A stretch of 64,000 bases of DNA from Alcaligenaceae bacterium SAGV5 (GTDB lineage Bacteria > Pseudomonadota > Gammaproteobacteria > Burkholderiales > Burkholderiaceae_B), in contig SPDP01000001.1 in assembly GCA_009360345.1 (NCBI GenBank), positions 1,922,001-1,986,000 of the forward strand, written 5' to 3'. The notes below the pieces were generated by a model. It was not told where the DNA came from. It did no database searches and saw only the letters and a program-made list of their open reading frames with translations. Made by a program: the position numbers and the translations under genes. Shown piece by piece: positions 27,449-36,508 of the stretch; within the stretch, counting starts at the first letter, position 1, and the number at the start of each line of letters is the position of its first letter.

Positions 27449-29521
27449 TCAGAACGTCAGCCGCACGCCCATGACGATGTTCCGGCCCATCAGCGGCGCG
27501 GCATTCTTGATGAACGACGTATGCCGGTAGGCAAGCTTGTTCGTCAGGTTGTTGGCCCGGACATAGATCTGATAACGGGTTCCGCTCATGCGTCCTTCGT
27601 AGGCGGCGCCAAGGTTCAGCATCGTATAGCCGGCCGTCTCGGTCTCGAAATCGGCCACCTTGTCCTGCCGCCCCACGTATGACAGTTCGACGTCGCCGCT
27701 CCAGGCTTGCCACTTCGCGTCGAGTCGCGTGCCGATCCGGTAGGCGGGAATCCGCGGAAGATTGCCGCCGCCATCCAGTTTCGCGCGCACGTAGTCGCCC
27801 ATCAGCGAGACGGCGAGTATGCGGTCGATCTGGTGGCGCACCTTGGCCTCCAGCCCGGTGAAGGTGGCATCGTGCTGCGTGTACTCCAGCAGTTGCAGAT
27901 TCTGGTAGACGTCCAGCGTGCGGCCATAGATGAAGTTATCCATCTTGTTGTGGAACACCGAGACCGAGAAGGTCGTGGGCCCGGCGAACTTGCGCAGCGT
28001 GAGATCGATGTTGTTGGACGTTTCCTTCTTCAGGTTGGCGTTGCCGATCTCGTAGGTGGACGTGGCCAGGTGCAGGCCATTGGCATAGAGCTCCTCGGCA
28101 GTCGGCAGGCGATGCGAACGCGACGCCGACACGCCCAGCGAATACTGCGGCGCGAACTTCCAGACGGCGCCGGCCGACACCGAGGTGCCGCTGTGCCGGG
28201 TATCGGGCGCGCCGCCCTGCACATCGATACGCTGCCATTCGTGCCGCAGCCCGCCCTCGAAGCGCCAGTTGCCCACCGTGTATTCCTCGAGCGCGAACAG
28301 GCCGTTGTTGCGCGTGACGCTGGGCTGTACGTAGGCCTCCTCGCCCAGGGCGCTGAAGGCGCGGCGGGTCGTCTGCGCGCCGATGACTCCCCGCAGCCCG
28401 CCGATGGGCGCATGCTCCAGTTCCACGCGGCCGTCGTGCGCCTTGTTCTTGAAGGTGGTGGCGACCGTGTCGCCCTCGATCTCGTCATGCTGGTAATCGG
28501 TGAAGCCGGCGCGCACACGCAACCGGGTAAAGCCGGCGAAGGGATCGCGCAGTTCGCCGCGCACATCCCAGCGCTGGCTGCGCAGCTTCACGAAGGGCAC
28601 GCCATGGCTGCCTCCGTCCTCGCCATGATCATGGCCGTCCTCATCCTCGTGGCCATGGCCGTCGCCCGGGCAGTGCAGGTGCGCGCCATGAGCGTGGCAG
28701 CCTTCGTAGGCATGATCGTGGCCCGGCAGGCCATAGCGATTGCGCTGGCTCGTGTAGGCCACTCCGATGTAGCCGCGGTCCCCCACCCACGACAGGCCCA
28801 CGCTGCCGGTCTCGGTGTGGTTGTACGAACCGTCCACCCGGTTGCCGCCGGCCCAGCCCCGGCCCACCTTGTAGTCGTTGGCGTTGCGCTTGAGCCCTTC
28901 GGCGTGGAAGACCAGGCCCTTGCCGCCGGTGGTCAGTTCGAACGCGCCGGCGGTCTCGCGCGGGCCGGTCGCGCCGCGCAGCTCCACGCTGCCTTCCACG
29001 GCGTTCTCGGGCATCTCGGTCGGAATCTTGTTGTCGAGCACGTTGACCACGCCGCCCACCGCTCCGCCGCCATACAGCAGGGCCGCCGGGCCGCGCAGCA
29101 CCTCCACCCGCTGGGACAGCATGGGCTCGAGCCCCACCGCGTGATCCGGACTGATGGTGGAAGCGTCCTGGACCTCGGCGCCATCGGACACGATCTTGAC
29201 CCGCGCGCCGTCCATGCCCCGGATGATGGGGCGGCTGGCTCCCGCGCCGAAATGCGACGATGTGATGCCCGGCTCCTGCTCCAGCGTTTCTCCCAGCGTG
29301 GCGGCACGCCTGGTCAGCAACGCGTCTTCGTCCAGCACGGTCACCGGCGCGGCCAGGTCCTGCTCGCTGCGCGACAGGGGCGTGGCGGACACGGTGACTT
29401 CCCTGAGGGTCGGCGGCGCGGGTTCGGCGGACGGCGCGGCCTGCGCCCAGGCCGCCGCGGGCACGCAACCCCAGGAAATGCTCATCAGTGCCAATACGAG
29501 GGGGTTCGGCCTTCCCGACAT
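27449..29521 (-). CDS. TonB-dependent outer-membrane receptor, ZnuD-like (zinc)
   Basis: A 690-residue TonB-dependent receptor. Signal peptide (1 to about 27), TonB box-like REVTVSA near residue 40, plug domain with GITSSHFGAGASRPIIRGMDG, then a 22-strand barrel ending in VRLTF. A long extracellular loop (about residues 265-310) is packed with histidines plus two cysteines, as in the zinc receptor ZnuD of Neisseria. Zinc uptake is therefore the best guess; other metals are possible. The start (29521) gives a correct signal peptide. It is divergent from a LuxR-type regulator across a palindrome. Confidence 0.85.
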   Translation of the reverse strand: MSGRPNPLVLALMSISWGCVPAAAWAQAAPSAEPAPPTLREVTVSATPLSRSEQDLAAPVTVLDEDALLTRRAATLGETLEQEPGITSSHFGAGASRPIIRGMDGARVKIVSDGAEVQDASTISPDHAVGLEPMLSQRVEVLRGPAALLYGGGAVGGVVNVLDNKIPTEMPENAVEGSVELRGATGPRETAGAFELTTGGKGLVFHAEGLKRNANDYKVGRGWAGGNRVDGSYNHTETGSVGLSWVGDRGYIGVAYTSQRNRYGLPGHDHAYEGCHAHGAHLHCPGDGHGHEDEDGHDHGEDGGSHGVPFVKLRSQRWDVRGELRDPFAGFTRLRVRAGFTDYQHDEIEGDTVATTFKNKAHDGRVELEHAPIGGLRGVIGAQTTRRAFSALGEEAYVQPSVTRNNGLFALEEYTVGNWRFEGGLRHEWQRIDVQGGAPDTRHSGTSVSAGAVWKFAPQYSLGVSASRSHRLPTAEELYANGLHLATSTYEIGNANLKKETSNNIDLTLRKFAGPTTFSVSVFHNKMDNFIYGRTLDVYQNLQLLEYTQHDATFTGLEAKVRHQIDRILAVSLMGDYVRAKLDGGGNLPRIPAYRIGTRLDAKWQAWSGDVELSYVGRQDKVADFETETAGYTMLNLGAAYEGRMSGTRYQIYVRANNLTNKLAYRHTSFIKNAAPLMGRNIVMGVRLTF

Positions 29522-29597
29522 GCTACGGTTCCTTTTTCGATATGAGTGGCGCAATACGGCAGCCGGCACGTGTGGACCGTGCCCTGCCGCGACCGGA

Positions 29598-29626
29598 ATT
29601 CTTGCTCAGAACCGATATTAATGCAA
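29598..29626 (-). promoter_or_regulatory. Candidate promoter of the ZnuD-like receptor
   Basis: On the minus strand TTGCAT (29626-29621), 17 bases, AAGAAT (29603-29598). The -35 box lies in the left arm of the 32-bp palindrome, so a bound repressor would cover it. Confidence 0.45.
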
Positions 29627-29653
29627 CTTTATTGCATATGCATGAAAGTTGCA
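29622..29653. promoter_or_regulatory. 32-bp palindrome between receptor and LuxR-type gene
   Basis: Outer arms TGCAACTTT (29622-29630) and AAAGTTGCA (29645-29653) are exact inverse copies; the centre TGCATATGCA (29633-29642) is itself a perfect palindrome. The arms match at 9 of 11 positions beyond. It lies in the divergent promoter region, so likely an operator for a metal sensor such as Zur, or for the LuxR-type regulator. Which one is unknown. Confidence 0.65.
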
Positions 29654-29669
29654 CTTGGGAGAAAATTCG

Positions 29670-30641
29670 ATGCTCGACGGTTCCGGCCAGCGCCTGCATG
29701 GCCGCCTGCTGGGCCATGCGGACCTTGCCGAGGCGCAAGCCCTGGTGCCTGCCTGGTTGCCCCTGGCCCCTTCATTGCGCGCCGCGCTGCCGGTGGTCTG
29801 GACCCGCCTGCTCGGCCAGAGCGGTTTCAACGCCGACGTCATCGAAGACCTGAATCGGCCGCCCGGACAACGCCTGGTGGGCCTGGGCATGGCGATCGCG
29901 CTCGACGGCGAATGGCGGCAGCGCCTGGCCCACTCGCCGCCGCCCTTCGCGTCGGCGGCGCTTTATGCCGCGCTGGCCGACGGACGCTATCAACCGCCTT
30001 CCGACAAGGAGCTCGCGCGCCTGAGCGGCCGCGGGGAAGTCGCCTTTCTCGTCCTGCACTACGAACAGGTGCTCAAGGATCTGGCCAACCCCGACACGGT
30101 GGAGATGCTGGGCGTGGCCATGACAAGATTCCGCCAGGCACACGCGGGCTACCGCCTGCAGCACCTCTACCAGGAAGGCCTGGGCGAACAGGTGGCCTAC
30201 TTGCAAAGCATGGGCTTTCGCGCCCGCACGGCACGCGGGCAAGAAGGCGTCCCCGAACTCTACGGCCTCAGCCGCGACGAAGCCGCGCGCCTGCTGCCGG
30301 GTTCTCCCGTGCGCGATGCCTTCCAGTTCACTCCGCCGCGCTTTGGCTTCTCGGCCGCCGAACGCCGGCTGCTGCGGCTGGCGGTCACGCAACTCACGGA
30401 CGAGGAAATCGGCGATGAACTGGGCATGTCGCTGCATGGCGTGAAAAAACTCTGGCGCTCGGCACAGCAGCGTTCGCTGCAGGCCATGCCCAGCCTGTTC
30501 GACGGCCTGGCCGGCAACGAAGCCGACACCGGTGCGCGCGGCCCCGAGAAGCGCCGCACGCTGTTGCATTACCTGCGCCAGCATCCGGAGGAACTGCGGC
30601 CCTACCTGAGCCCGGCACCCGACAAGGCGGTACCCAAATAG
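29670..30641 (+). CDS. LuxR-type HTH regulator
   Basis: A 323-residue protein. The C-terminal third holds a LuxR helix-turn-helix: FSAAERRLLRLAVTQLTDEE then GMSLHGVKKLWRSA near residues 230-270. The N-terminal 200 residues match no sensor domain I recognise; they are neither an AHL domain nor a receiver. ATG at 29670 has GGGAG (29657-29661) eight bases before it. Divergent from the ZnuD-like receptor, which makes that gene a plausible target; this is inference. Confidence 0.7.
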   Translation: MLDGSGQRLHGRLLGHADLAEAQALVPAWLPLAPSLRAALPVVWTRLLGQSGFNADVIEDLNRPPGQRLVGLGMAIALDGEWRQRLAHSPPPFASAALYAALADGRYQPPSDKELARLSGRGEVAFLVLHYEQVLKDLANPDTVEMLGVAMTRFRQAHAGYRLQHLYQEGLGEQVAYLQSMGFRARTARGQEGVPELYGLSRDEAARLLPGSPVRDAFQFTPPRFGFSAAERRLLRLAVTQLTDEEIGDELGMSLHGVKKLWRSAQQRSLQAMPSLFDGLAGNEADTGARGPEKRRTLLHYLRQHPEELRPYLSPAPDKAVPK

Positions 30642-30698
30642 AGGTCTACCGGCGGCCGCGGCAAAGGACGAACATCCGGGCATTCCCACTATCGCCCC

Positions 30699-32237
30699 AT
30701 GCCCGCCATGTTCGACCTCATTTCCTGTCTTTCGCCGCGCCGTGCGGTGGCAGCCCTCGCCAGCGCCGCCTGGCTGCTTTCCGCCTGCGGCGGCGGCGAA
30801 GCCCCATCATCCGCGGCGGCTCCCCGGCCAGGTGAACCACCCTCCGCGCCGTCCGAGCCCACCGACCTCCAGGCCACCCCCGCCGGCGCGCCCGAGGGCC
30901 TCGCCACCTCGGCCAGCATCGGCACCACGGGCGGCACCTTGACGAGCGCCGACGGCCTGCTCCAGATCAGCGTGCCGCCCGGCGCGTTCGCTCACCCCAC
31001 GGAGGTGGCGATCCAGCCCATCGCCAACACCGCCCACGGCGGCCGCGGCCGGGCCTACCGCATCACACCGGAGGGCCTGCATGGCATCACGCCCATGGCG
31101 CTGCGCTTCCGGGTCGACGAGGCCATGCTGCAGGGCAGCGCGCTGGGAGCCATGAGCATCGCCACCCAGGACGACCAGGGACGGTGGCATGTCCACCTGC
31201 GGCCCGTGCGTGACGAAGCAGCACGTACGCTGGAGATACAGACCACGCACTTCAGCGACTGGGCGGTCGTCGCCGGGGCGCAGCTGCGGCCGGGCACGGC
31301 CACCGTCCCCGTAGCGGAGTCGATCGATCTCTCGCTGGTGACCTGCGCGGCCGAGGCCGATGGCGATGGCATCACTGCCACGCTGGATGCCTGCGTCGAG
31401 CAGCCCGCGGCGGTGGGCGAACTGTCCGGCTGGGCCGTCAACGGCGTCACCGGCGGCGGGTACTCGTTCGGCACCATCACCGAAATTCCGCTCACGCATC
31501 CCGGACCTAGCGAGATCCCGCATCGCGCGCGCTTCGACGCGCCCGTGGCGGTACCCGCGCGCAATCCCGTGGCGGTATCCGTGCGCTACCAGGAACTGGC
31601 GCCGGGCGTCCCGCCCGTCACGCTGGTCTCGAACGTGCTCGTCACCAAGTACCACGATTGCCGCTGGATGCGGGACACCGCGTCGCTGCACTTCGAACTC
31701 GAACTGGAATATCGCTACGATGGCCCCGGACCGGAAGGGCACACCTCTCTTCATCAATCCGGCGCCATCCGCGGTGAATTGCAGAGCGTCTACCAGAACG
31801 ATCTCCAGGGTGCCTGGCAGGCGCTGACCACCCAAGGCACCGCCTTCCTGAACGACCTGATCGCCAAGAGCGACGACACCTGGCGGCTGTCCGGCAGCGG
31901 CGTCCCCGCCATCGGCAGCGGCATCGATGCCGACCGGTCCAGCGGAGCCCAGCTGGTGGTCAACTACGGCGACTGCACCTACCACTTCGGCGGACGGGTC
32001 GCCGTGCTGGCCAGCAGCGGCAAACCCCACGATCCGCCCCGTGTCACCGAAGTCGGCAGCTTCGCCTTCGGCAGCTTCGTTCCCATCGACCGTCTCGACG
32101 GCATCGGCGGCTACAAGCAAATGCCGCTGCGCGATGTGGCCGGCGCCATCGGCACCTACGCTCCCGGCGGCCTGGGTTACGGCGTCTCGGACGGCCGGGC
32201 CGCCGTGCGCTGGATCGTTCACCGCATGACGTACTGA
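30699..32237 (+). CDS. Lipoprotein with ZU5-like domain, function unknown
   Basis: A 512-residue exported protein. Residues 1-28 form a lipoprotein signal peptide with lipobox LLSAC, then a Pro/Ser/Ala-rich linker. A segment at about residues 70-190 with GGTLTSADGLLQISVPPGAF resembles ZU5-like domains. The remainder is beta-rich with paired cysteines and no recognised motif. It may sit in the outer membrane as a surface or periplasmic scaffold. It precedes the cytochrome gene by 47 bases. ATG at 30699 or 30708 are both possible. Confidence 0.6.
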   Translation: MPAMFDLISCLSPRRAVAALASAAWLLSACGGGEAPSSAAAPRPGEPPSAPSEPTDLQATPAGAPEGLATSASIGTTGGTLTSADGLLQISVPPGAFAHPTEVAIQPIANTAHGGRGRAYRITPEGLHGITPMALRFRVDEAMLQGSALGAMSIATQDDQGRWHVHLRPVRDEAARTLEIQTTHFSDWAVVAGAQLRPGTATVPVAESIDLSLVTCAAEADGDGITATLDACVEQPAAVGELSGWAVNGVTGGGYSFGTITEIPLTHPGPSEIPHRARFDAPVAVPARNPVAVSVRYQELAPGVPPVTLVSNVLVTKYHDCRWMRDTASLHFELELEYRYDGPGPEGHTSLHQSGAIRGELQSVYQNDLQGAWQALTTQGTAFLNDLIAKSDDTWRLSGSGVPAIGSGIDADRSSGAQLVVNYGDCTYHFGGRVAVLASSGKPHDPPRVTEVGSFAFGSFVPIDRLDGIGGYKQMPLRDVAGAIGTYAPGGLGYGVSDGRAAVRWIVHRMTY

Positions 32238-32284
32238 AGCCGCCATGCCCCGCACCGGGCCTTGCCCTTGACGAGGAACTTCTC

Positions 32285-33160
32285 ATGAAACACCAACGAT
32301 GGCTGCGCCTGCTGGGCATCGCCCTGGGCGCGCCCGCAGCGCTGGCTGCCCTGGCGGTCGCCACCGGTCTGCTGCTTGCCGAGTGGCGCGTGCACCGCCG
32401 GGTGGACGTACCGGTACACGCCGTGGCCTACCGCGACGAAGCCACGGTCCTGGAACGGGGGCGCTATCTTTACGCCTCGCGAGGCTGCGCGGACTGCCAC
32501 GGCGGCAACGGCGGCGGCCGGACGTTCGCGCAAGGCGGCGGCCTGACCCTGGCAGGCCCCGACATCACACCCGCCGGCGTGGCGGGCGCCTACCAGCCCG
32601 TGGACTGGGTGCGCACCATCCGCCACGGCGTGACCCCGCAGGGACGCGCGCTGATGATGATGCCCAGCGAAGACTACAACGGCTTCACCGACGACGATCT
32701 CGCCGCGATCGTGGCCTATCTCCGTTCATTGCCGCCGCAATCCGGACGGACCGCGATCGTCGAGCTGCCGCTGCCGATGAAGGCCATGTATGGCTTCGGC
32801 GCGATCCCCGACGCCGCATCGCGCATCGACCACGCGAAACCGCCACGGCAGGCGGTGCCCGAAGGCGTGACGCTGCGGCATGGCGAATACGTCGCCAGCA
32901 TGTGCGTGGGTTGCCACGGCGTAGGCCTGGTGGGCGGCAAGATACGCGGCGGCGCGCCCGACTGGCCGCCCGCCGCCCGGCTTGCCGCCGGCGAGGGCAG
33001 CGTGATGGACCACTACCCCGACGCCGACTCGCTGATCGCCATGTTCCGCAGCGGCAAGCGGCCGGATGGCTCGGTCGTGCAGGTCATGCCGTTCGACTCC
33101 TTGGCGCAGATGAGCGAAACCGACGTGAGGGCACTGCATCTGTACCTGACGGCCCGATGA
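32285..33160 (+). CDS. Dihaem cytochrome c
   Basis: A 291-residue periplasmic or membrane-anchored cytochrome. An N-terminal hydrophobic segment (about 8-32) anchors it. Two haem sites are visible, CADCH near residue 67 and CVGCH near residue 207, each with a downstream Met candidate (MMMPSED; QVMPFDS). The donor/acceptor is unknown. GAGGAAC precedes the ATG. Converging with the sulfur-transport cluster, which could be functionally linked, but this is only neighbourhood evidence. Confidence 0.85.
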   Translation: MKHQRWLRLLGIALGAPAALAALAVATGLLLAEWRVHRRVDVPVHAVAYRDEATVLERGRYLYASRGCADCHGGNGGGRTFAQGGGLTLAGPDITPAGVAGAYQPVDWVRTIRHGVTPQGRALMMMPSEDYNGFTDDDLAAIVAYLRSLPPQSGRTAIVELPLPMKAMYGFGAIPDAASRIDHAKPPRQAVPEGVTLRHGEYVASMCVGCHGVGLVGGKIRGGAPDWPPAARLAAGEGSVMDHYPDADSLIAMFRSGKRPDGSVVQVMPFDSLAQMSETDVRALHLYLTAR

Positions 33161-33206
33161 ACCGCGGGAGCCCGCCTCGTCCGGCCGGCTCCCCGGGGCG
33201 GTCGGA

Positions 33207-33374
33207 TCAGAACGCCGAGCAGTGCCCGCCGCTGGGCGCCTGGCCCGAGCCGATGGCCAGGATGGCGGGTTCCTTCCGGTGGTTGACCGGGCTGGCGTGG
33301 GTCCAGTCCCAGGCGAAGAAGACGATCAGCACGGCCCAGAACAGCAGGACGGCGGAAGTACGGGAAGCAGTCAT
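33207..33374 (-). CDS. Small membrane protein of the sulfur cluster (55 residues)
   Basis: An ATG at 33374, eight bases after GGGAGG on the minus strand, opens a 55-codon frame ending at TGA (33207-33209). The protein has one hydrophobic helix (residues 8-22, AVLLFWAVLIVFFAW) and a polar tail ending CSAF. It starts 16 bases after the end of the TsuA-like transporter gene, so it is probably co-translated as a small subunit or partner. Not recognised as a family. Confidence 0.6.
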   Translation of the reverse strand: MTASRTSAVLLFWAVLIVFFAWDWTHASPVNHRKEPAILAIGSGQAPSGGHCSAF

Positions 33375-33390
33375 GTCCATGTCCTCCCGT

Positions 33391-34545
33391 TCAAACGCCC
33401 AGGCGGCGGCGCAGGCGCACGCCGATCAACGAGCCGGCGAACGCCAGCACGACCCAGATCCAGCCGTGCAGGCTGCCGGTCGAAATGCCGCTGACCATGG
33501 CCCCCACGTTGCAGCCGAACGCCAGCCGCGAGCTGTAGCCCAGCAGGAAACCCGCGACCAGCACCGCCGCCCACTGGCGACCCGTCAGCGGCTTGCCGCT
33601 GGACGGCTTGCGCGCGGCGATCCACAGCGCGCCGGCCATGATGCCGATGTTGGTGATCGAGGTGACGTCCAGGAACACGCTCTGGTCCAGCGTTCGCAGG
33701 TTGCCGGCCTGGCCCCAGAAGGCGTTGGCGGCGGGGTCGAACACGCCGGCCGCCGTCGCCACCTTGGCCGCCCACAGTCCGAAACCGTAGACGACGCCCC
33801 AGGGCTGGCCCGCCACCACCAGGTTGGCGACCGCCAGCAAGGCGAGGCCGATGCCGGCCAGGAGCAGCTTGCGGTTCCACAACGCGGGAGCGGCCGCGCC
33901 GCCCTTGCGGCTCCAGACCCAGGCAGCCAGGCCGAACACGGCGAGACCGGCGAACGTCGCCGCCAGCGCGCCCCCCGCCCCCCAGTCGCGGACCAGGCTG
34001 ACCGGCGCGACGGCGCCCAGCGACAACCAGCCATGCAGATGCACGGATCCCAGGAAGCTGCCCAGCGCGAACAACGGCAGCACGCCCATGTTCAGCGGAA
34101 TGCCCAACCCGGCCTTGTACAGCGTGCCCGACCCGCAGCCGTCGGCGATCTGCATCGTGATACCGAACACGAACGCGCCGATCAGCAGGCTGATGCTGGG
34201 AGGCCCCAGGGCCGCGGCCAGGTCGCCGGGGAATTTCGCCAGCAACGGAATGGAAATGGCCGCCGCCACGGCCAGCAGCACGATCTGGGCGAACACGCCG
34301 CTGGCGTCGCGGGCCTCGATCAGCCGGCGCCAGCCGGTGGTGAAGCCGAAGCGCGCGCCGGCCAGCAAGCCGCCCATGCCGATGCCGATGACGAACAGCA
34401 CCGACTGGCGCACGGTCACGAACCAGGCCAGCGCCAGCACGGCCAGCAGGATGGCGGCCGTCAGCGGCCAGCGGGCATGGCCAAGCGCGGAGGACGCGGA
34501 GGCAGCGATGGCGGGCGAGCCCGCCTGGGAAAGCGTCGTTTGCAT
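33391..34545 (-). CDS. YeeE/YedE-family thiosulfate/sulfur transporter (TsuA-like)
   Basis: A 384-residue polytopic membrane protein. Conserved cysteine motifs of the family are present: DGCGSGTLYKAG near residue 135 and FGCNVGAMVSGISTGSLHGW late. In TsuA these line the pore used to import thiosulfate. AAGGA precedes the start on the minus strand. It stands directly downstream of a periplasmic rhodanese (27 bases apart), a combination that fits sulfane-sulfur uptake. Confidence 0.9.
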   Translation of the reverse strand: MQTTLSQAGSPAIAASASSALGHARWPLTAAILLAVLALAWFVTVRQSVLFVIGIGMGGLLAGARFGFTTGWRRLIEARDASGVFAQIVLLAVAAAISIPLLAKFPGDLAAALGPPSISLLIGAFVFGITMQIADGCGSGTLYKAGLGIPLNMGVLPLFALGSFLGSVHLHGWLSLGAVAPVSLVRDWGAGGALAATFAGLAVFGLAAWVWSRKGGAAAPALWNRKLLLAGIGLALLAVANLVVAGQPWGVVYGFGLWAAKVATAAGVFDPAANAFWGQAGNLRTLDQSVFLDVTSITNIGIMAGALWIAARKPSSGKPLTGRQWAAVLVAGFLLGYSSRLAFGCNVGAMVSGISTGSLHGWIWVVLAFAGSLIGVRLRRRLGV

Positions 34546-34572
34546 CAGGGGAATTCCTTTACGGCCGGCGCG

Positions 34573-35520
34573 TCACGAGTTGCCGAACAACTTCTTGAAT
34601 TTTTCCGAAATCTGGCTGGCCCGGCCCGGCGCGTTGTCCATGGGCAGGGCCTGGTCCGCGTTGGTCCAGTCGGCCAGGGATTCCGGGTACATGCGCACGT
34701 GCGGCAGGCCCGCGAGTTCGGACAGCGCGAACCAGTCGGTGGCGGCCCAGTGGCCGGTGTTGCAAAACGCGATGTTGTCGCCGCCTGCGTCCGGGAACTC
34801 CCGGGCGGCAATGGCGCGGGCCTCGGCGGCCGAGACGATCTGCGTGCTGCCGGGGGCGAACCAGACGCTGTGCGGGACGTTCTTCGCACCCTGTATGGTG
34901 CCGGGCACGGAGGCCGTCGGCGCCTTGACCAGGCCTTCGAAAAAATTCTTGGGGCGCGCGTCGATCAAGCGGGTGTCGCCGCCCTGGGTACCCGCCAGCA
35001 CGTCGGCCTGGGTGGCCTTGATGGCGGTGTTCAGCCTGGGCTCGTAGCGGCTGGGCACGGGCAGGGCCGGCGCGTTCTGGCTCAGCGGCTGCTGCGCCTG
35101 CTGCCAGGCCTGCACGCCGCCGTTCAGGATGGACAACTGGGTCAGGCCCAGGTACTTGAGCGTCCAGTACACGCGGGCGGCGGCGCCGAAGTCCGTCACG
35201 TCCGCGCCCGAGGACACCACCACGGCGTGGCGCTCGGGCGTCAGCCCGAGCTTGCGCACCTGGGTGGTCAGCTTGTCCAGCGGCGGCAGCGTGCCGGGGC
35301 TGTTGGCCGGGCCGCGCCACGAGCCATAGGGGGCGGACAGCGCACCGGGGATGTGGCCTTGCAGGTAGTCGGCGGGCGGCCGGATATCGATGACCGTGAC
35401 CGAGGGCGAGGCCAGCGCCGCCTTCAGTTCGTCGGGCGACAGGATGGGGGACGCTGCATGGGCCCCGGCTTGCGCGGCAAGCGCGACCAGCCAGGCGGAA
35501 AGGACGGCGAGGATTCTCAT
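34573..35520 (-). CDS. Periplasmic two-domain rhodanese (sulfurtransferase)
   Basis: A 315-residue exported rhodanese. Signal peptide (1-22), first rhodanese domain (about 28-150) and second domain (about 170-305). The second carries the active Cys in FCNTGHWA; the first has VVVSSGADV in that place, so Ser replaces Cys and it is likely structural. Start at 35520 gives the signal peptide; the longer frame does not. Operon with the TsuA-like transporter: it may transfer or process sulfur from thiosulfate before import. Confidence 0.9.
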   Translation of the reverse strand: MRILAVLSAWLVALAAQAGAHAASPILSPDELKAALASPSVTVIDIRPPADYLQGHIPGALSAPYGSWRGPANSPGTLPPLDKLTTQVRKLGLTPERHAVVVSSGADVTDFGAAARVYWTLKYLGLTQLSILNGGVQAWQQAQQPLSQNAPALPVPSRYEPRLNTAIKATQADVLAGTQGGDTRLIDARPKNFFEGLVKAPTASVPGTIQGAKNVPHSVWFAPGSTQIVSAAEARAIAAREFPDAGGDNIAFCNTGHWAATDWFALSELAGLPHVRMYPESLADWTNADQALPMDNAPGRASQISEKFKKLFGNS

Positions 35521-35609
35521 GATGGTTGCGCGCGGCGCGCAGGGGGTGGGCATCCTGAGAATTCTAAGACCTGGCCAGTGGCTGGTTCAGACCAAGTCCC
35601 CATATCCAC

Positions 35610-35624
35610 ATAACACAAAGTTAT
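35610..35624. promoter_or_regulatory. Inverted repeat ATAAC-N5-GTTAT upstream of the sulfur operon
   Basis: ATAAC (35610-35614) and GTTAT (35620-35624), 90 bases before the rhodanese start, in an AT-rich island. The layout suits a LysR-type site such as CysB, but this is not proven. Confidence 0.4.
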
Positions 35625-35728
35625 ATAGAAACAAGGGAAATATAGCTCCTGGCCATACGCCCGGAGAGCGCAGGCCAGGGCGTCGGGCAGCCCCGACCGG
35701 AGCTGCCCGGCAGCGGCGGGGAGCCGCC

Positions 35729-36508
35729 TCAGGCCGTTACGTGGAAGCCCACGCGACCGAGACTCTGCATCTCGAGTTCGACCCAGGTACCGGCCACGAG
35801 GGCCTCGGCGGCGCTGGCGCCGCCGGCCATCACGATGGAGCCCTCGGGCAGGATCTCGCCCGCCTGCGCCACCAGGCGCGCGGCCGCGACCAGCGAACGC
35901 ACGGGATGGCCCAGGATGGCGCCGGTGGTGCCGACCTGCTGGGCCTTGCCGTTGCACGACATGATCAGGCCCAGGTTGGAGAAGTCGATGCTGGGCTTGT
36001 GCCAGGCTCCCAGCACCACGCCCGACGACGAGGCATTGTCCGCCACCACGTCTTCCAGCGAGAACTTGAAGGCCTTGTAGCGCGAGTCGATGATTTCCAG
36101 CGCGGGCGCGATGGCCTCGACGGCGTCCAGGGCCTCGATCGGCGACACCATGCCCGACAGCGGCTTGCGCAGCAGGAAAGCGATCTCGGGCTCGACGCGC
36201 GGATGCACGCGGGTCGACAGCTTGAGCTCGCCGCCCTCGTCCACGCGCATGTCATGCGTCAGGCGGCCCCAGATCATGTCGTGCACGCCCATCTGGACCA
36301 TCTTGGCGCGGCTGGTGAAGCCCATCTTCATGCCGATGCGGCGATGGCCGCGGTCGACGCGGCGCTGGATCAGCATGCGCTGCACTTCGTAGGCCTCGGC
36401 CAGCGTGAGCGGGCGGCGCTCCACGAACTGTTCGGCGGCGTGCGGCGTGCTGGCGGCTTCGTCCAGCTCGCGGGCCACTTCGGGTAGGGACAACAGCGGA
36501 CCGCTCAT
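35729..36508 (-). CDS. 4-oxalocrotonate decarboxylase
   Basis: A 259-residue enzyme (DmpH/NbaG type) converting 4-oxalocrotonate to 2-oxopent-4-enoate. The family's [13 protein letters not shown] and [12 protein letters not shown] motifs are clear, with metal-binding glutamates around VEPEIAF. The ATG at 36508 follows AAGGAG and overlaps the stop of the hydratase gene. These two enzymes form a complex in meta-cleavage pathways. Last gene of the minus-strand operon. Confidence 0.93.
   Translation of the reverse strand: MSGPLLSLPEVARELDEAASTPHAAEQFVERRPLTLAEAYEVQRMLIQRRVDRGHRRIGMKMGFTSRAKMVQMGVHDMIWGRLTHDMRVDEGGELKLSTRVHPRVEPEIAFLLRKPLSGMVSPIEALDAVEAIAPALEIIDSRYKAFKFSLEDVVADNASSSGVVLGAWHKPSIDFSNLGLIMSCNGKAQQVGTTGAILGHPVRSLVAAARLVAQAGEILPEGSIVMAGGASAAEALVAGTWVELEMQSLGRVGFHVTA

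Noticed and set aside
29622..29653. Naming the palindrome as a Zur box
   Set aside because: The sequence does not match a Zur consensus I can state with confidence; only its position and neighbour suggest it.
32299..35613. 1104-codon plus-strand frame through the cytochrome and sulfur genes
   Set aside because: It runs antisense to the TsuA and rhodanese genes and out of frame with the cytochrome; composition is Arg/Gln/His-rich without domain signs.
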